Source of the DNA: JANMEX01 sp043776635
GTDB lineage: Bacteria > Pseudomonadota > Alphaproteobacteria > Rhizobiales > Rhizobiaceae
Assembly: GCA_043776635.1 (NCBI GenBank)
Contig: JAYVRA010000051.1
Coordinates: 4,450-68,449, forward strand
Length of the DNA: 64,000 nucleotides
Direction: 5' to 3'
Shown: positions 17,527 to 25,904 of the stretch, piece after piece
Layout of the letters: each line of letters starts with the position of its first letter
Numbering within the stretch: the stretch's first letter is position 1
Notes under the pieces: model-generated
What the model was told of the DNA's origin: nothing
What the model saw: only the letters and a program-made list of their open reading frames with translations
Databases searched by the model: none
Position numbers and translations under genes: made by a program

Positions 17527-17952
17527 CTACTCTGACACTGAAATTTCAATGCGACGTATTAGCTTTTCCGGTTCAGGCCGCTCCAGGTCTACGGATAACA
17601 AGCCATTTTTTAATTCCGCCGCACCAACGCGCATACCGTCTGCGAGCACAAAGCAGCGCTGGAACTGTCGTGCTGCGATGCCGCGATGCAGGAATTCTCG
17701 GCTCTCATCTTCCCCGGACTGCCGCCCGCGAATCACGAGCTGATTGTCTTCCAGCGTCACTTCCAAATCCGCATCGGAAAAGCCAGCCACCGCCAGCGTG
17801 ATGCGCAAACGCTCCGCGCCGGAAGTCACGGCAAGCCGTTCAATATTGTAAGGGGGGTAGCCTTCTCCACTTTTGGCAACGCGCTCCAGCGTACGCTCAA
17901 CGGCATCAAAGCCTAATAGTAATGGATTAGAAAAAGCTGTTATACTTGTCAT
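17527..17952 (-). CDS. small heat shock protein, Hsp20 family
   Basis: ATP-independent holdase chaperone of 141 aa. The alpha-crystallin domain spans about 35-125, with ITLAVAGFSDADLEVTLEDN and the FLHRGIAARQFQRCFVLADG segment typical of the IbpA branch; the C-terminal tail carries LIRRIEISV, close to the I-x-I anchor. It is first in a two-gene unit with DUF1150 and divergent from the nucleoside hydrolase. Heat control is expected for the family. The leader (17953-18060) has a TTGCT and an AGGA that could pair, a ROSE-like possibility that is unproven. Confidence 0.9.
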   Translation of the reverse strand: MTSITAFSNPLLLGFDAVERTLERVAKSGEGYPPYNIERLAVTSGAERLRITLAVAGFSDADLEVTLEDNQLVIRGRQSGEDESREFLHRGIAARQFQRCFVLADGMRVGAAELKNGLLSVDLERPEPEKLIRRIEISVSE

Positions 17953-18093
17953 GTTCCAAGTCCTTGGATAAGCGACTTTATTTTAAGCAAACCCATGTTT
18001 TGGCATTTGCCCTCTAAACCAAGATATGGTCTTTTCAGGCACGCTCTTCAAGACGCATCATGAACTTCAAATAATAACAAAAGGAAAAACAAA

Positions 18094-19029
18094 ATGGCCC
18101 GCAAAATCATCATTGATACGGACCCCGGGCAAGATGATGCCGTTGCAATTTTGCTGGCACTTGCCAGTCCTGAGTTGGAAGTGTTGGGTCTGACCGTAGT
18201 TGCGGGCAATGTACCGCTGGCGCTGACGGAGGTGAATGCGCGTAAAATTTGCGAACTGGCGGGCAAACCGCAGACCCGTGTGTTTGCCGGCGCCATCCGC
18301 CCTTTGATACGCAACTTGGTGACTGCCGAGCATGTTCACGGCCGAACCGGGCTTGATGGTCCGGACCTGCCCGAGCCCACCATGCCGCTGGAAAGCCAAT
18401 ATGCGGTTGATTTCATCATTGAAACCATCATGAATAATCATGCTGGCGCGATTACGCTTTGTCCGCTCGGACCGCTGACGAACATTGCACTGGCGCTCAT
18501 CCGCGAGCCGAAGATTGCGCAGAAAATCAAAGAAATCGTGCTGATGGGAGGCGGCTTCTTTGAGGGCGGCAACATCACGCCGACTGCCGAGTTTAACATC
18601 TATGTCGATCCGCACGCCGCCGATGTGGTGTTTCGCTCCGGCGTTCCCATCGTGATGATGCCGCTGGACGTAACCCACAAGGCGCTGACCACGCGCAAAC
18701 GGGTTGCCGCCTTCCGCGCTATGAATAGCCTCGTCGGGAATGCCACGGCCGAATTGCTGGATTTCTTCGAGCGTTTCGACGTGGAAAAATACGGCACCGA
18801 CGGCGGCCCGCTCCATGACCCGTGCGTGATCGCCTATCTCATCAAGCCCGAACTATTCACCGGCCGCCGCTGCAATGTGGCAATCGAAACCATGTCTGAG
18901 TTGACGATGGGCATGACTGTGATTGACTGGTGGAAGGTGACGGGACGTGCGCCCAATGCCATGGTCATGGGCAATATTGACCATGAAGGTTTTTTTGATT
19001 TGCTGATTGAGCGGATCGGGACGCTGTGA
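18094..19029 (+). CDS. inosine/uridine-preferring nucleoside hydrolase
   Basis: Cleaves the N-glycosidic bond of ribonucleosides for purine or pyrimidine salvage; 311 aa. The Ca-binding Asp cluster DTDPGQDDAVAILLAL lies at the N-terminus (about 8-23), and LCPLGPLTNIALAL, EFNIYVDPHAADVVF and the late DGGPLHDPCVIAYL with its catalytic His are all present. Purine versus pyrimidine preference cannot be read from sequence. It has a good upstream AAAGGAAAA site and is monocistronic. Confidence 0.92.
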   Translation: MARKIIIDTDPGQDDAVAILLALASPELEVLGLTVVAGNVPLALTEVNARKICELAGKPQTRVFAGAIRPLIRNLVTAEHVHGRTGLDGPDLPEPTMPLESQYAVDFIIETIMNNHAGAITLCPLGPLTNIALALIREPKIAQKIKEIVLMGGGFFEGGNITPTAEFNIYVDPHAADVVFRSGVPIVMMPLDVTHKALTTRKRVAAFRAMNSLVGNATAELLDFFERFDVEKYGTDGGPLHDPCVIAYLIKPELFTGRRCNVAIETMSELTMGMTVIDWWKVTGRAPNAMVMGNIDHEGFFDLLIERIGTL

Positions 19030-19063
19030 GTGTGAAATCCTACTAATTTTTAGGACATTTGGA

Positions 19064-19462
19064 ATGGCAGAAAAGAAAACTAAGCCGAATAGACTATAAA
19101 TTGGCGGCTGTCTTAGCGGTGCAATTCGGTTTGAAGCGACCGCGCCAGCTCTAAAGCCGTATACATGCTCATGCAAACTCTGCCAACGGCACACAGGGTC
19201 TCTAACTTCGGCGTGGGTAGAATTTCCGAAGGAGGCGGTTGATTGGAATGGTGATGATGGGGCGCCCTCACTCTATAGTTCTTCAAGTTTTTCCTGTCGC
19301 GCTTTCTGTCCTAAATGTGGAAGTTCAATAGGTGAAATAGACGATGCTCCTTCAGTCGCATTGCTACTTGGAACTTTTGACGCAAACAACCGAAAAGAAT
19401 TGGCTCCTGGTTATCACTCATATCGTGGCTCCGGCCCGAAATGGCGGCATTTAGAGACCTGA
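19064..19462 (+). pseudogene. GFA/CENP-V family protein broken by one in-frame stop
   Basis: A 133-codon frame starts at ATG 19064 (with AGGA upstream), reads MAEKKTKPNRL, meets TAA at 19097-19099, then continues open as IGGCLSGAIRFEATAP to a TGA at 19460-19462. The remainder is a recognisable glutathione-dependent formaldehyde-activating (GFA) fold: TCSCKLCQRHTGS zinc site, FCPKCGSSIGEID second Cys pair and a late PGYHSYRGSGPKWR. The usual GGCLCG has become GGCLSG, losing one zinc ligand. The single stop plus the lost ligand indicate a recent pseudogene; a sequencing error or an initiation site after the stop is possible but no good start codon is there. The family's true substrates are mostly unknown. 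Confidence 0.8.
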
Positions 19463-19487
19463 CCGTAACTATAGCCCAAAGAAAAGT

Positions 19488-19919
19488 TTATTCCTCGCTC
19501 ACCCGTCCCCTATTTTTCTTAATCCCGCTCCTGCTCGTCTTCTCGTTCAGCCGCCGTTCAATCGCGCCTTTGCTTGGCTTGGTTTTTCTGCGAGGCGGCG
19601 GGGGCGGGGTGGTGGCTTTGTCGAGCAGCGCGCAGAGCTTTTCGCGCGCGTCTTGACGGTTGCGGTCTTGGGTGCGGAAGCGATCGGAAAAAACGATCAC
19701 CTCGCCCTCTTTAGTGGCGCGTTGCCCTGCAAACGAAATCAGCCGCTCGCGCACGCTGTAATACATCTCGACGAGGTTTGTATCGAGGCGCAGCTCGACG
19801 GCGGTGGAAACCTTGTTGACATTTTGCCCGCCCGGCCCTTGCGCACGCACAAATTTTTCCGAAACCATAGCTTCGCTGACGGTCACGCCCCGATCTGAAT
19901 AGATGATGTCGTCAGCCAT
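19488..19919 (-). CDS. arfB: alternative ribosome-rescue factor ArfB (peptidyl-tRNA hydrolase)
   Basis: Rescues ribosomes stalled at mRNA ends by hydrolysing peptidyl-tRNA; 143 aa from the ATG at 19919, which has AAGGAT upstream. The catalytic GGQ is in RAQGPGGQNVNKVSTAVELR (about 26-45). The basic C-terminal tail (KTKPSKGAIERRLNEKTSRSG) is the part that enters the empty mRNA channel and is intact. A long Pro run (TTPPPPPRR) links the domain to the tail. It is a single gene downstream of pckA, separated by a terminator. Confidence 0.92.
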   Translation of the reverse strand: MADDIIYSDRGVTVSEAMVSEKFVRAQGPGGQNVNKVSTAVELRLDTNLVEMYYSVRERLISFAGQRATKEGEVIVFSDRFRTQDRNRQDAREKLCALLDKATTPPPPPRRKTKPSKGAIERRLNEKTSRSGIKKNRGRVSEE

Positions 19920-19960
19920 GGTTTGATCCTTAAGCCCCGGGCTCAAAATGGCTGTTCATA

Positions 19961-20014
19961 CGCCAAAAGAAAAGGTCTGCTGCGAATTCACTTGCAGCAG
20001 ACCATTATTTGGCG
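19961..20014 (-). terminator. terminator downstream of pckA
   Basis: A 10-bp perfect stem GGTCTGCTGC (19974-19983) / GCAGCAGACC (19994-20003), followed on the minus strand by TTTTCTTTT. An outer pair CGCCAAA / TTTGGCG (19961-19967 / 20008-20014) extends the fold. It lies about 104 bp past the pckA stop; the intervening bases show no gene. Confidence 0.85.
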
Positions 20015-20117
20015 TTCCAAAGCATTTTTAGCAAAAGTTAAAGCCGGGTCTGCGTAAAAAACGCGACTAAAAATGACGGGAATACCTGTGGGGGTTCCGG
20101 GGCGCCAATTTTTTTGG

Positions 20118-21731
20118 TTACTCAGCCGCTTCCAGCCAATGCGGCGCGGCACTGAGGACTGAGGCATCAACATGGCTTTCAAATTTGGTAAAGTTCTCGA
20201 CAAACATCAAGACCAGTTTGCCTGCCTGACGGTCATAGGCCGCCGCGTCCGCCCATGTGGAGCGTGGGTCCAGGATGGCGCTATCGACGCCCGGCACGGA
20301 TACCGGCACTTGAAAGCCAAAGTTCGGGTCGGTGCGGAACTTTGCCTCTTTCAGCGAGCTGTCGAGCGCGGCACTCAAAAGCGCCCGCGTGGCCTTAATA
20401 GGCATACGCTTGCCAACGCCATAAGCGCCGCCGGTCCAGCCGGTGTTCACCAGCCAGCAATCGACTTTATGTTCAGCGATGAGATCGCGTAGCAGATTGC
20501 CATATTCCGATGGGTGGCGCGGCATGAAGGGTGCGCCAAAGCAAGTGGAGAATGTTGCTTCCGGCTCAGTCACACCTTTTTCCGTGCCTGCCACTTTTGC
20601 AGTGTAGCCGGATAGGAAATGATACATGGCTTGCGCCGGGGTCAAACGGGCTACCGGCGGCATGATGCCGAAAGCGTCTGCAGTCAGCATTATGATATTT
20701 TTTGGATGCCCCGCACGGCCCGTGTCGCTGGCGTTTGGAATAAAATGCAGCGGGTAAGCACAGCGGGTGTTTTCAGTCAGCGAGCCGTCATTGAAATCCG
20801 GCACGCGGTTTTCATCCAGCACCACATTTTCCAGCACAGTTCCGAAGCGCTGCGTGGTGGCGAAAATTTCCGGCTCGGCCTCCTTGGAAAGCCGTATTGT
20901 CTTAGCGTAGCACCCTCCTTCGAAATTGAAGATGCCATTTTTGCCCCAGCCATGCTCATCATCGCCAATGAGCGTGCGCGAGGCATCAGCCGATAGCGTG
21001 GTCTTGCCTGTGCCGGAAAGCCCGAAGAAAACGGCAGCATCGCCGTCCTTGCCATCATTGGCGGAGCAATGCATAGGCATGACGCCCTTGGCTGGCAAAA
21101 TGTAATTCAGTGCAGTGAATACCGACTTCTTGATTTCGCCGGCATAGGACGTGCCGCCAATCAGCACTGTCATGCGCGTGAAATCCACCGCAATCACTGT
21201 CTCGCTGCGCGTGCCATGGCGGGCCGGGTCCGCCTTGAAGGATGGCAGATCAATAATGGTCAGTTTTGCAATGAATTCGCTCAAGTCCTTGCGGTCCGGA
21301 CGGATCAGCAAATTGCGGATGAACAGCGATTGCCATGCGAGTTCAGTCACGATGCGGGTCGGGAGCGCATTGTCTTTATCCGCGCCGCCAATCAAATCCT
21401 GCACGAACAGGTCTTTGCCCTTGGCATGTTTAAGCATATCTGCTTTGAGCACATCAAACTGTTCTGTCGTCAGGGCGCGGCTGTTTTCCCACCAAATCTG
21501 CGATTCGCTATTTTCATCGCGCACCACGAACTTGTCCTTGGGCGAGCGACCGGTATGCCGGCCTGTAATGGCCACTAAAGCACCGTGGGCGGTTAGTGTG
21601 GCTTCACCGCGCGAAACGGCTTGTTCAACCAGTTCGGCTTCCGGTAAATTATAATAGGCAGCCGCAAATCCCGTAAAGCCGGAGGCGTTTAGGGTGAAAT
21701 GCGGGTTAACCGTGCCTATTGACTTCATCAT
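20118..21731 (-). CDS. pckA: phosphoenolpyruvate carboxykinase (ATP)
   Basis: Gluconeogenic enzyme converting oxaloacetate and ATP to PEP; 537 aa, full length. The phosphate loop is FFGLSGTGKTTLSAD (about 235-249), followed by IGDDEHGW and the FNFEGGCYAKTI metal/substrate segment; the late YGVGKRMPIKATRALL motif is present. It is divergent from chvI, the usual alphaproteobacterial arrangement, and in rhizobia its expression is under carbon and ChvGI-linked control. The shared 235-bp gap holds two AATCG(A/G)TTTAAA repeats that may be operators. Confidence 0.96.
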   Translation of the reverse strand: MMKSIGTVNPHFTLNASGFTGFAAAYYNLPEAELVEQAVSRGEATLTAHGALVAITGRHTGRSPKDKFVVRDENSESQIWWENSRALTTEQFDVLKADMLKHAKGKDLFVQDLIGGADKDNALPTRIVTELAWQSLFIRNLLIRPDRKDLSEFIAKLTIIDLPSFKADPARHGTRSETVIAVDFTRMTVLIGGTSYAGEIKKSVFTALNYILPAKGVMPMHCSANDGKDGDAAVFFGLSGTGKTTLSADASRTLIGDDEHGWGKNGIFNFEGGCYAKTIRLSKEAEPEIFATTQRFGTVLENVVLDENRVPDFNDGSLTENTRCAYPLHFIPNASDTGRAGHPKNIIMLTADAFGIMPPVARLTPAQAMYHFLSGYTAKVAGTEKGVTEPEATFSTCFGAPFMPRHPSEYGNLLRDLIAEHKVDCWLVNTGWTGGAYGVGKRMPIKATRALLSAALDSSLKEAKFRTDPNFGFQVPVSVPGVDSAILDPRSTWADAAAYDRQAGKLVLMFVENFTKFESHVDASVLSAAPHWLEAAE

Positions 21732-21815
21732 GCTGGTCCTTAGTTAAATTCAAGCGCAGGCCGACGGTGACATACGCCCTTGCCTCAAGACAGAAAAATA
21801 CAATAGATTCAATTA

Positions 21816-21860
21816 TTTAATCGATTTAAAGATTTTAAAAAGAGTATAATCGGTTTAAAT
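21816..21860. promoter_or_regulatory. paired AT-rich operator-like sites between pckA and chvI
   Basis: TTTAATCGATTTAAA at 21816-21830 and ATAATCGGTTTAAAT at 21846-21860 share AATCGRTTTAAA with a 30-bp period. A central CG in an AT-rich near-palindrome is typical of LacI-family operators, and rhizobial pckA is reported to be controlled by such a regulator (PckR). The link to PckR is inference. Confidence 0.4.
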
Positions 21861-21966
21861 GAACCGTGAATAACCAAGTTCATTAGTTTTGCCTTTGCCT
21901 CATTTTGTGCCACATTTGTCCTGCAACTCTCCGGCGCCCCGAAATTTCTAACGAAAGGCGCCTCCG

Positions 21967-22695
21967 ATGAAGGATAATAACGGCATGGCAACAATCGCGC
22001 TCGTTGATGACGACCGCAACATTCTCACCTCTGTGTCCATCGCCCTTGAGGCTGAGGGCTACAAGGTTGAGACCTATACGGATGGTGCATCCGCATTGGA
22101 TGGTTTGCAGGCAAGGCCTCCACACCTTGCGATTTTTGATATTAAAATGCCGCGTATGGATGGTATGGAACTTTTGCGCCGTTTGCGCCAGAAGTCCGAT
22201 TTGCCGGTGATTTTCCTCACCTCCAAGGATGAGGAAATCGACGAGCTGTTCGGCCTTAAAATGGGTGCGGATGATTTCATCACCAAGCCGTTTTCGCAGC
22301 GTTTATTAGTCGAGCGCGTCAAAGCCGTGCTGCGCCGTAATGCTGCCCGGGAGGCTGGCGCTGCCGGTGCGAAGGGCGGCACCCAAGCGGCCAACACCAT
22401 CGAACGCGGCCTGTTGGTGCTCGATCAAGAGCGCCACACCTGCACTTGGTCCGGCAAGCCGGTTACGCTGACAGTAACAGAGTTTCTCATTTTGTTCGCG
22501 CTGGCGCAGCGCCCGGGTGTTGTTAAAAGCCGCGATGCCTTGATGGACGCTGCCTACGATGAGCAGGTCTATGTCGATGACCGCACGATTGACAGCCACA
22601 TCAAGCGCCTGCGCAAAAAGTTCAAAGTCGTTGATGATGATTTTGACATGATTGAAACGCTCTATGGTGTTGGCTATCGCTTCAGCGAGGCGTAA
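21967..22695 (+). CDS. chvI: two-component response regulator ChvI
   Basis: OmpR-family regulator of 242 aa, controlling envelope, acid-response and symbiosis/virulence genes in rhizobia. The receiver domain (about 7-120) has the acidic pair VDDD, the phospho-acceptor Asp in IFDIKMPRMDG, the Thr in FLTSKDEE and the Lys in FITKPFS. The DNA-binding winged helix follows (about 140-240, ending ETLYGVGYRFSEA). An Ala/Gly-rich linker (REAGAAGAKGGTQAA) joins them. ATG at 21967 or 21985 (MATIALVDDD) are both plausible. It is followed after 12 bp by chvG. Confidence 0.94.
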   Translation: MKDNNGMATIALVDDDRNILTSVSIALEAEGYKVETYTDGASALDGLQARPPHLAIFDIKMPRMDGMELLRRLRQKSDLPVIFLTSKDEEIDELFGLKMGADDFITKPFSQRLLVERVKAVLRRNAAREAGAAGAKGGTQAANTIERGLLVLDQERHTCTWSGKPVTLTVTEFLILFALAQRPGVVKSRDALMDAAYDEQVYVDDRTIDSHIKRLRKKFKVVDDDFDMIETLYGVGYRFSEA

Positions 22696-22707
22696 CCTAC
22701 TCTTGAT

Positions 22708-24489
22708 ATGGCAATAGAGGCACAAAAATCAGGCACATCCAGAAACGCTGGCCGAATTCCACGGCTGGCGTTTTTATCTCGCCTGTTTTTGCCCGTGCGC
22801 CGCATTCTTGGCCACTATGTATTCTCCAGCCTGACGCGTCGCATTTTGGTGCTGAACCTTGCCGGACTTGCCGTGCTGGTGTCGGGCATTCTCTATCTCA
22901 ACCAGTTCCGCGAAGGGCTGATTGATGCGCGCGTTGAAAGCTTGATGACGCAGGGCGAAATCATTGCCGGAGCGATTGCAGCCTCTGCCAGCGTTGATAC
23001 CAATTCGCTGATGATTGATCCGGAAAAGCTGCTTGAGCTTCAAGCCGGACAGAGCGTGACGCCAAGCTCAGATTCAATTGATGCGCTGGAATATCCGATT
23101 GATCCTGAACGTATCGCGCCCGTCTTGCGCCGCCTCATTTCGCCAACACGCACCCGTGCGCGGCTTTATGACCGTGATGCCAATCTCATGCTGGATTCGC
23201 TGCATCTTTATTCCGGCGGGCAGATATTAAAATACGACCTGCCGCCGATTACCGAGGAAGACGCCAGTTATTATGAGCAGATTACGGCATGGATCTCCTC
23301 GCTGTTTCGACGTAATGATTTGCCGATTGATAAAGAGATACCGGGCGGCAATGGAACGATGTTTCCCGAAGTCGTGAACGCGCTTACCGGCTCTAGCGCC
23401 ACAATCGTTCGCATGTCTGAGCAGGGCGAGATGATCGTATCGGTTGCTGTTCCGGTGCAGCGTTTTCGTGCTGTACTTGGCGTATTAATGCTTTCTACGC
23501 AGGGCGGGGACATTGACCGTATTGTGCAAGGCGAGCGCAGCGCAATTTTCCGCGTGTTTGGCATCGCCTCGCTGGTCACGGCGCTGTTGTCGCTACTATT
23601 GGCATCCACAATCGCCAACCCGCTGCGCCGTTTGTCTGCGGCGGCCATTCGCGTGCGGCGCGGCGTGAAGGTTCGCGAGGAAATCCCTGACTTTTCCGAA
23701 CGCCAAGATGAGATCGGCAACCTGTCTGTTGCACTGCGGGATATGACTACCGCGCTTTATGCCCGTATTGATGCCATTGAAAGTTTTGCTGCCGATGTTA
23801 GCCACGAGTTGAAAAATCCGCTGACCTCGCTGCGAAGCGCTGTTGAAACTCTACCGCTGGCCAAAACTGAAAATTCGCAAAAGCGGTTGATGGACGTCAT
23901 TCAGCATGATGTGCGCCGCCTTGACAGGCTGATTACCGACATTTCTGATGCCTCGCGGCTGGATGCTGAATTAGCGCGGGATGATGCCAAGCGCGTTGAT
24001 CTTGGCACGCTCTTAAACGGTCTGGTTTTGGCCGCACGCGAAGTCCGCCGCAACCAAGGCATAGCCATTGAGCTGAAAGTTGCCAACCCTGCCAGCGGTA
24101 TAAAAGGCTATTTCGTTACCGGCCATGATCTGCGCCTCGGCCAAGTGGTAACTAATTTGATCGAAAACGCGCGTTCGTTTGTGCCAGAGAAAAACGGTAA
24201 GGTGCAAATTGCGCTCAGCCAAAAGGCCAAACAAGTATCGATCGTCATTGAGGACAATGGCCCCGGCATTCAGGCCGAGAAAATCGACCGTATCTTCGAG
24301 CGCTTCTACACAGACAGGCCGCCGACAGAAGCCTTTGGCCAAAACTCCGGCCTCGGCCTGTCCATCTCGCGCCAGATCATCCAAGCCCATGGCGGCACTA
24401 TCACTGCCGAAAACATCGTTGATGCAAAGTCCGGCGCTATCACGGGCGCACGGTTCACGGTGTTGTTGCCATCCTTTGGTGAAGCGTGA
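22708..24489 (+). CDS. chvG: sensor histidine kinase ChvG
   Basis: Membrane sensor kinase partner of ChvI, 593 aa. Two membrane segments (about 45-65 and about 270-295) flank a periplasmic sensor region; a HAMP linker, the H-box FAADVSHELKNPLTSLR (about 365-381) and an ATPase domain with NLIENARSF, DNGPGI and GLGLSISRQII follow. In rhizobia the periplasmic repressor ExoR controls this kinase; ExoR is not in the window. The stop TGA overlaps the GTG start of hprK (GTGA). Confidence 0.94.
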   Translation: MAIEAQKSGTSRNAGRIPRLAFLSRLFLPVRRILGHYVFSSLTRRILVLNLAGLAVLVSGILYLNQFREGLIDARVESLMTQGEIIAGAIAASASVDTNSLMIDPEKLLELQAGQSVTPSSDSIDALEYPIDPERIAPVLRRLISPTRTRARLYDRDANLMLDSLHLYSGGQILKYDLPPITEEDASYYEQITAWISSLFRRNDLPIDKEIPGGNGTMFPEVVNALTGSSATIVRMSEQGEMIVSVAVPVQRFRAVLGVLMLSTQGGDIDRIVQGERSAIFRVFGIASLVTALLSLLLASTIANPLRRLSAAAIRVRRGVKVREEIPDFSERQDEIGNLSVALRDMTTALYARIDAIESFAADVSHELKNPLTSLRSAVETLPLAKTENSQKRLMDVIQHDVRRLDRLITDISDASRLDAELARDDAKRVDLGTLLNGLVLAAREVRRNQGIAIELKVANPASGIKGYFVTGHDLRLGQVVTNLIENARSFVPEKNGKVQIALSQKAKQVSIVIEDNGPGIQAEKIDRIFERFYTDRPPTEAFGQNSGLGLSISRQIIQAHGGTITAENIVDAKSGAITGARFTVLLPSFGEA

Positions 24490-24959
24490 ACACGGTTCAC
24501 GGCGTTGCAGTGAATATTGCGGGAACCGGAATTCTTATTGCCGGACCTTCCGGTTCCGGTAAAACTGAGCTGGCGCTGGACCTTATCGATTATTGCCTCA
24601 TACGCAAAACTGGAGCGCACTTGGTGGCCGATGACCGCGTTATCCTGCGCCAAGCCGGCGATATCTGGTTTGCCGGCGCGCCGGAAAATCTCAAAGGCCT
24701 CATCGAAGTGCGCGGTTCAGGCATTCACAAAATCGACTTTCTGCCGGAAACGCCACTGCATTTGGGCGTCCAGCTCGTTCCAGAGGGCGAATCTATCCGT
24801 ATGCCGGACCCTGAACCTGTTGAGATTTGTCCCGGTGTTTATTTACCTTGCCTCACGCTTCCCCAACGAAACTTTACTGCCGCCCGCGCCATTTTGGCGC
24901 ATTTGGGGATTTACGCGGGTGTCAAATCTCAGATTTTTGGTGATTTAAGGGTAAGTTAG
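24486..24959 (+). CDS. hprK: HPr kinase/phosphorylase, short alphaproteobacterial form
   Basis: Phosphorylates HPr on its regulatory Ser. At 157 aa it has only the catalytic half; the N-terminal domain of Firmicute HprK is missing, as is normal in alphaproteobacteria. The P-loop GPSGSGKTELALDL is at about 20-33 and the IEVRGSGI signature at about 77-84. The GTG start overlaps the chvG stop, so sensor kinase and HPr kinase are translationally coupled. The target Ser is present in the HPr encoded 0.5 kb downstream. Confidence 0.93.
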   Translation: MNTVHGVAVNIAGTGILIAGPSGSGKTELALDLIDYCLIRKTGAHLVADDRVILRQAGDIWFAGAPENLKGLIEVRGSGIHKIDFLPETPLHLGVQLVPEGESIRMPDPEPVEICPGVYLPCLTLPQRNFTAARAILAHLGIYAGVKSQIFGDLRVS

Positions 24960-25082
24960 CTAAAAAAATGCTTGCCTTGTGAACGCGCCTCGACAAGATA
25001 CGTTCTTAACCATCTCTTGGTGGCGTGGGTTGTCAAGCCTCACAAATCGCACCCGCAAAGCGGGGCTACGGGAGCATACCAT

Positions 25083-25484
25083 ATGATCGGACTCGTGCTG
25101 GTGACGCACGGACGGCTCGCGGATGAATTTCGCAACGCTGTCGAACATGTTGTTGGTCGTCAGGATCATTTTGAAACCGTATGCATTGGCGCCGACGATG
25201 ATATGGAAAGCCGTCGTGATGATATTTTAACCGCCGTTGCCCGCGCTGACAGCGGCGCCGGCGTTATTATTCTAACCGATATGTTCGGTGGCACGCCGTC
25301 AAACTTAGCCATTTCCGCCATGAGCGCGGGTCGAATTGAAGTCATTGCCGGTGTCAATCTACCAATGCTAATCAAGCTCTCCAAAGTGCGCTTGGATGAT
25401 GACATGCCCTGCGCCCTGAAAGCGGGGCAGGACGCGGGCCGCAAATACATCAATGTCGCCAGCCAATTACTCTCCGGCAAGTAG
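25083..25484 (+). CDS. PTS EIIA component, mannose family
   Basis: Phosphocarrier of 133 aa from the ATG at 25083 (MIGLVLVTHGRLADEF); a longer frame to 24972 adds residues unlike the family. H9 in THGRLADE is the phospho-acceptor, and ILTDMFGGTPSNLA is the second conserved segment. No EIIB/EIIC partner is present, so it is probably regulatory, as in the incomplete PTS of rhizobia. A 123-bp gap separates it from hprK and may hold a separate promoter. It is followed 9 bp later by HPr. Confidence 0.92.
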   Translation: MIGLVLVTHGRLADEFRNAVEHVVGRQDHFETVCIGADDDMESRRDDILTAVARADSGAGVIILTDMFGGTPSNLAISAMSAGRIEVIAGVNLPMLIKLSKVRLDDDMPCALKAGQDAGRKYINVASQLLSGK

Positions 25485-25493
25485 GATTTTTTC

Positions 25494-25805
25494 ATGAGTG
25501 AAAACGAAGTTCCGGACGGAAAGAGCGAAGGCGAAATTCTGGTCCGTGAGTTTGAAATCGTCAACAAACGCGGCCTTCACGCTCGTGCTTCAGCGAAATT
25601 CGTGACGCTGGTATCCAGTTTTAATGCGCAATTATATGTCGAAAAAGACGGTATGAAGGTCGGAGGCGATTCCATCATGGGCCTCATGATGCTCGCCGCC
25701 AGCCCAGGCTGCTGCATCACCGTAACCGCCAGCGGGCTACAGGCAGGCGAAGCGTTGACTGCGCTGGGTGCGATGATTGCCGATATGTTCGGCGAGGGTG
25801 AATGA
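25494..25805 (+). CDS. ptsH: phosphocarrier protein HPr
   Basis: HPr-like PTS phosphocarrier of 103 aa with an acidic N-terminal extension of about 17 residues. The catalytic His is H29 in KRGLHARASAKFV. The regulatory Ser, S60 in GGDSIMGLMMLAAS, is intact and is the expected HprK target. It is the last gene of the chvI-chvG-hprK-EIIA-ptsH cluster. A solo end of the window's MITE family begins about 43 bp after its stop. Confidence 0.93.
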   Translation: MSENEVPDGKSEGEILVREFEIVNKRGLHARASAKFVTLVSSFNAQLYVEKDGMKVGGDSIMGLMMLAASPGCCITVTASGLQAGEALTALGAMIADMFGEGE

Positions 25806-25847
25806 ATAAGCGGGTTAAACGAATTTCCATCCGGCATTTTCACCACA

Positions 25848-25904
25848 TGGCTCTCACCAAAAATCACCCCGACCATTTCGCCAAATTAACAGGTCCAGAC
25901 CCTA
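25848..25904. mobile_element. solo MITE end, copy C, supplying the benE stop codon
   Basis: Read on the minus strand from 25904: TA, then GGGTCTGGACCTGTTAATTT, then GGTGATTTTTGGTGAG. This matches the left ~55 bp of copies A and B. The other end of the element is not seen. The TA-G of the terminus forms the TAG stop of benE. Confidence 0.75.

Noticed and set aside
18067..18816. 249-codon frame antisense to the nucleoside hydrolase
   Set aside because: Entirely opposite a gene with intact active-site motifs; no recognisable protein features.
24486..24959. HprK as a truncated pseudogene
   Set aside because: The short catalytic-only form is the normal one in alphaproteobacteria, and all motifs are intact.
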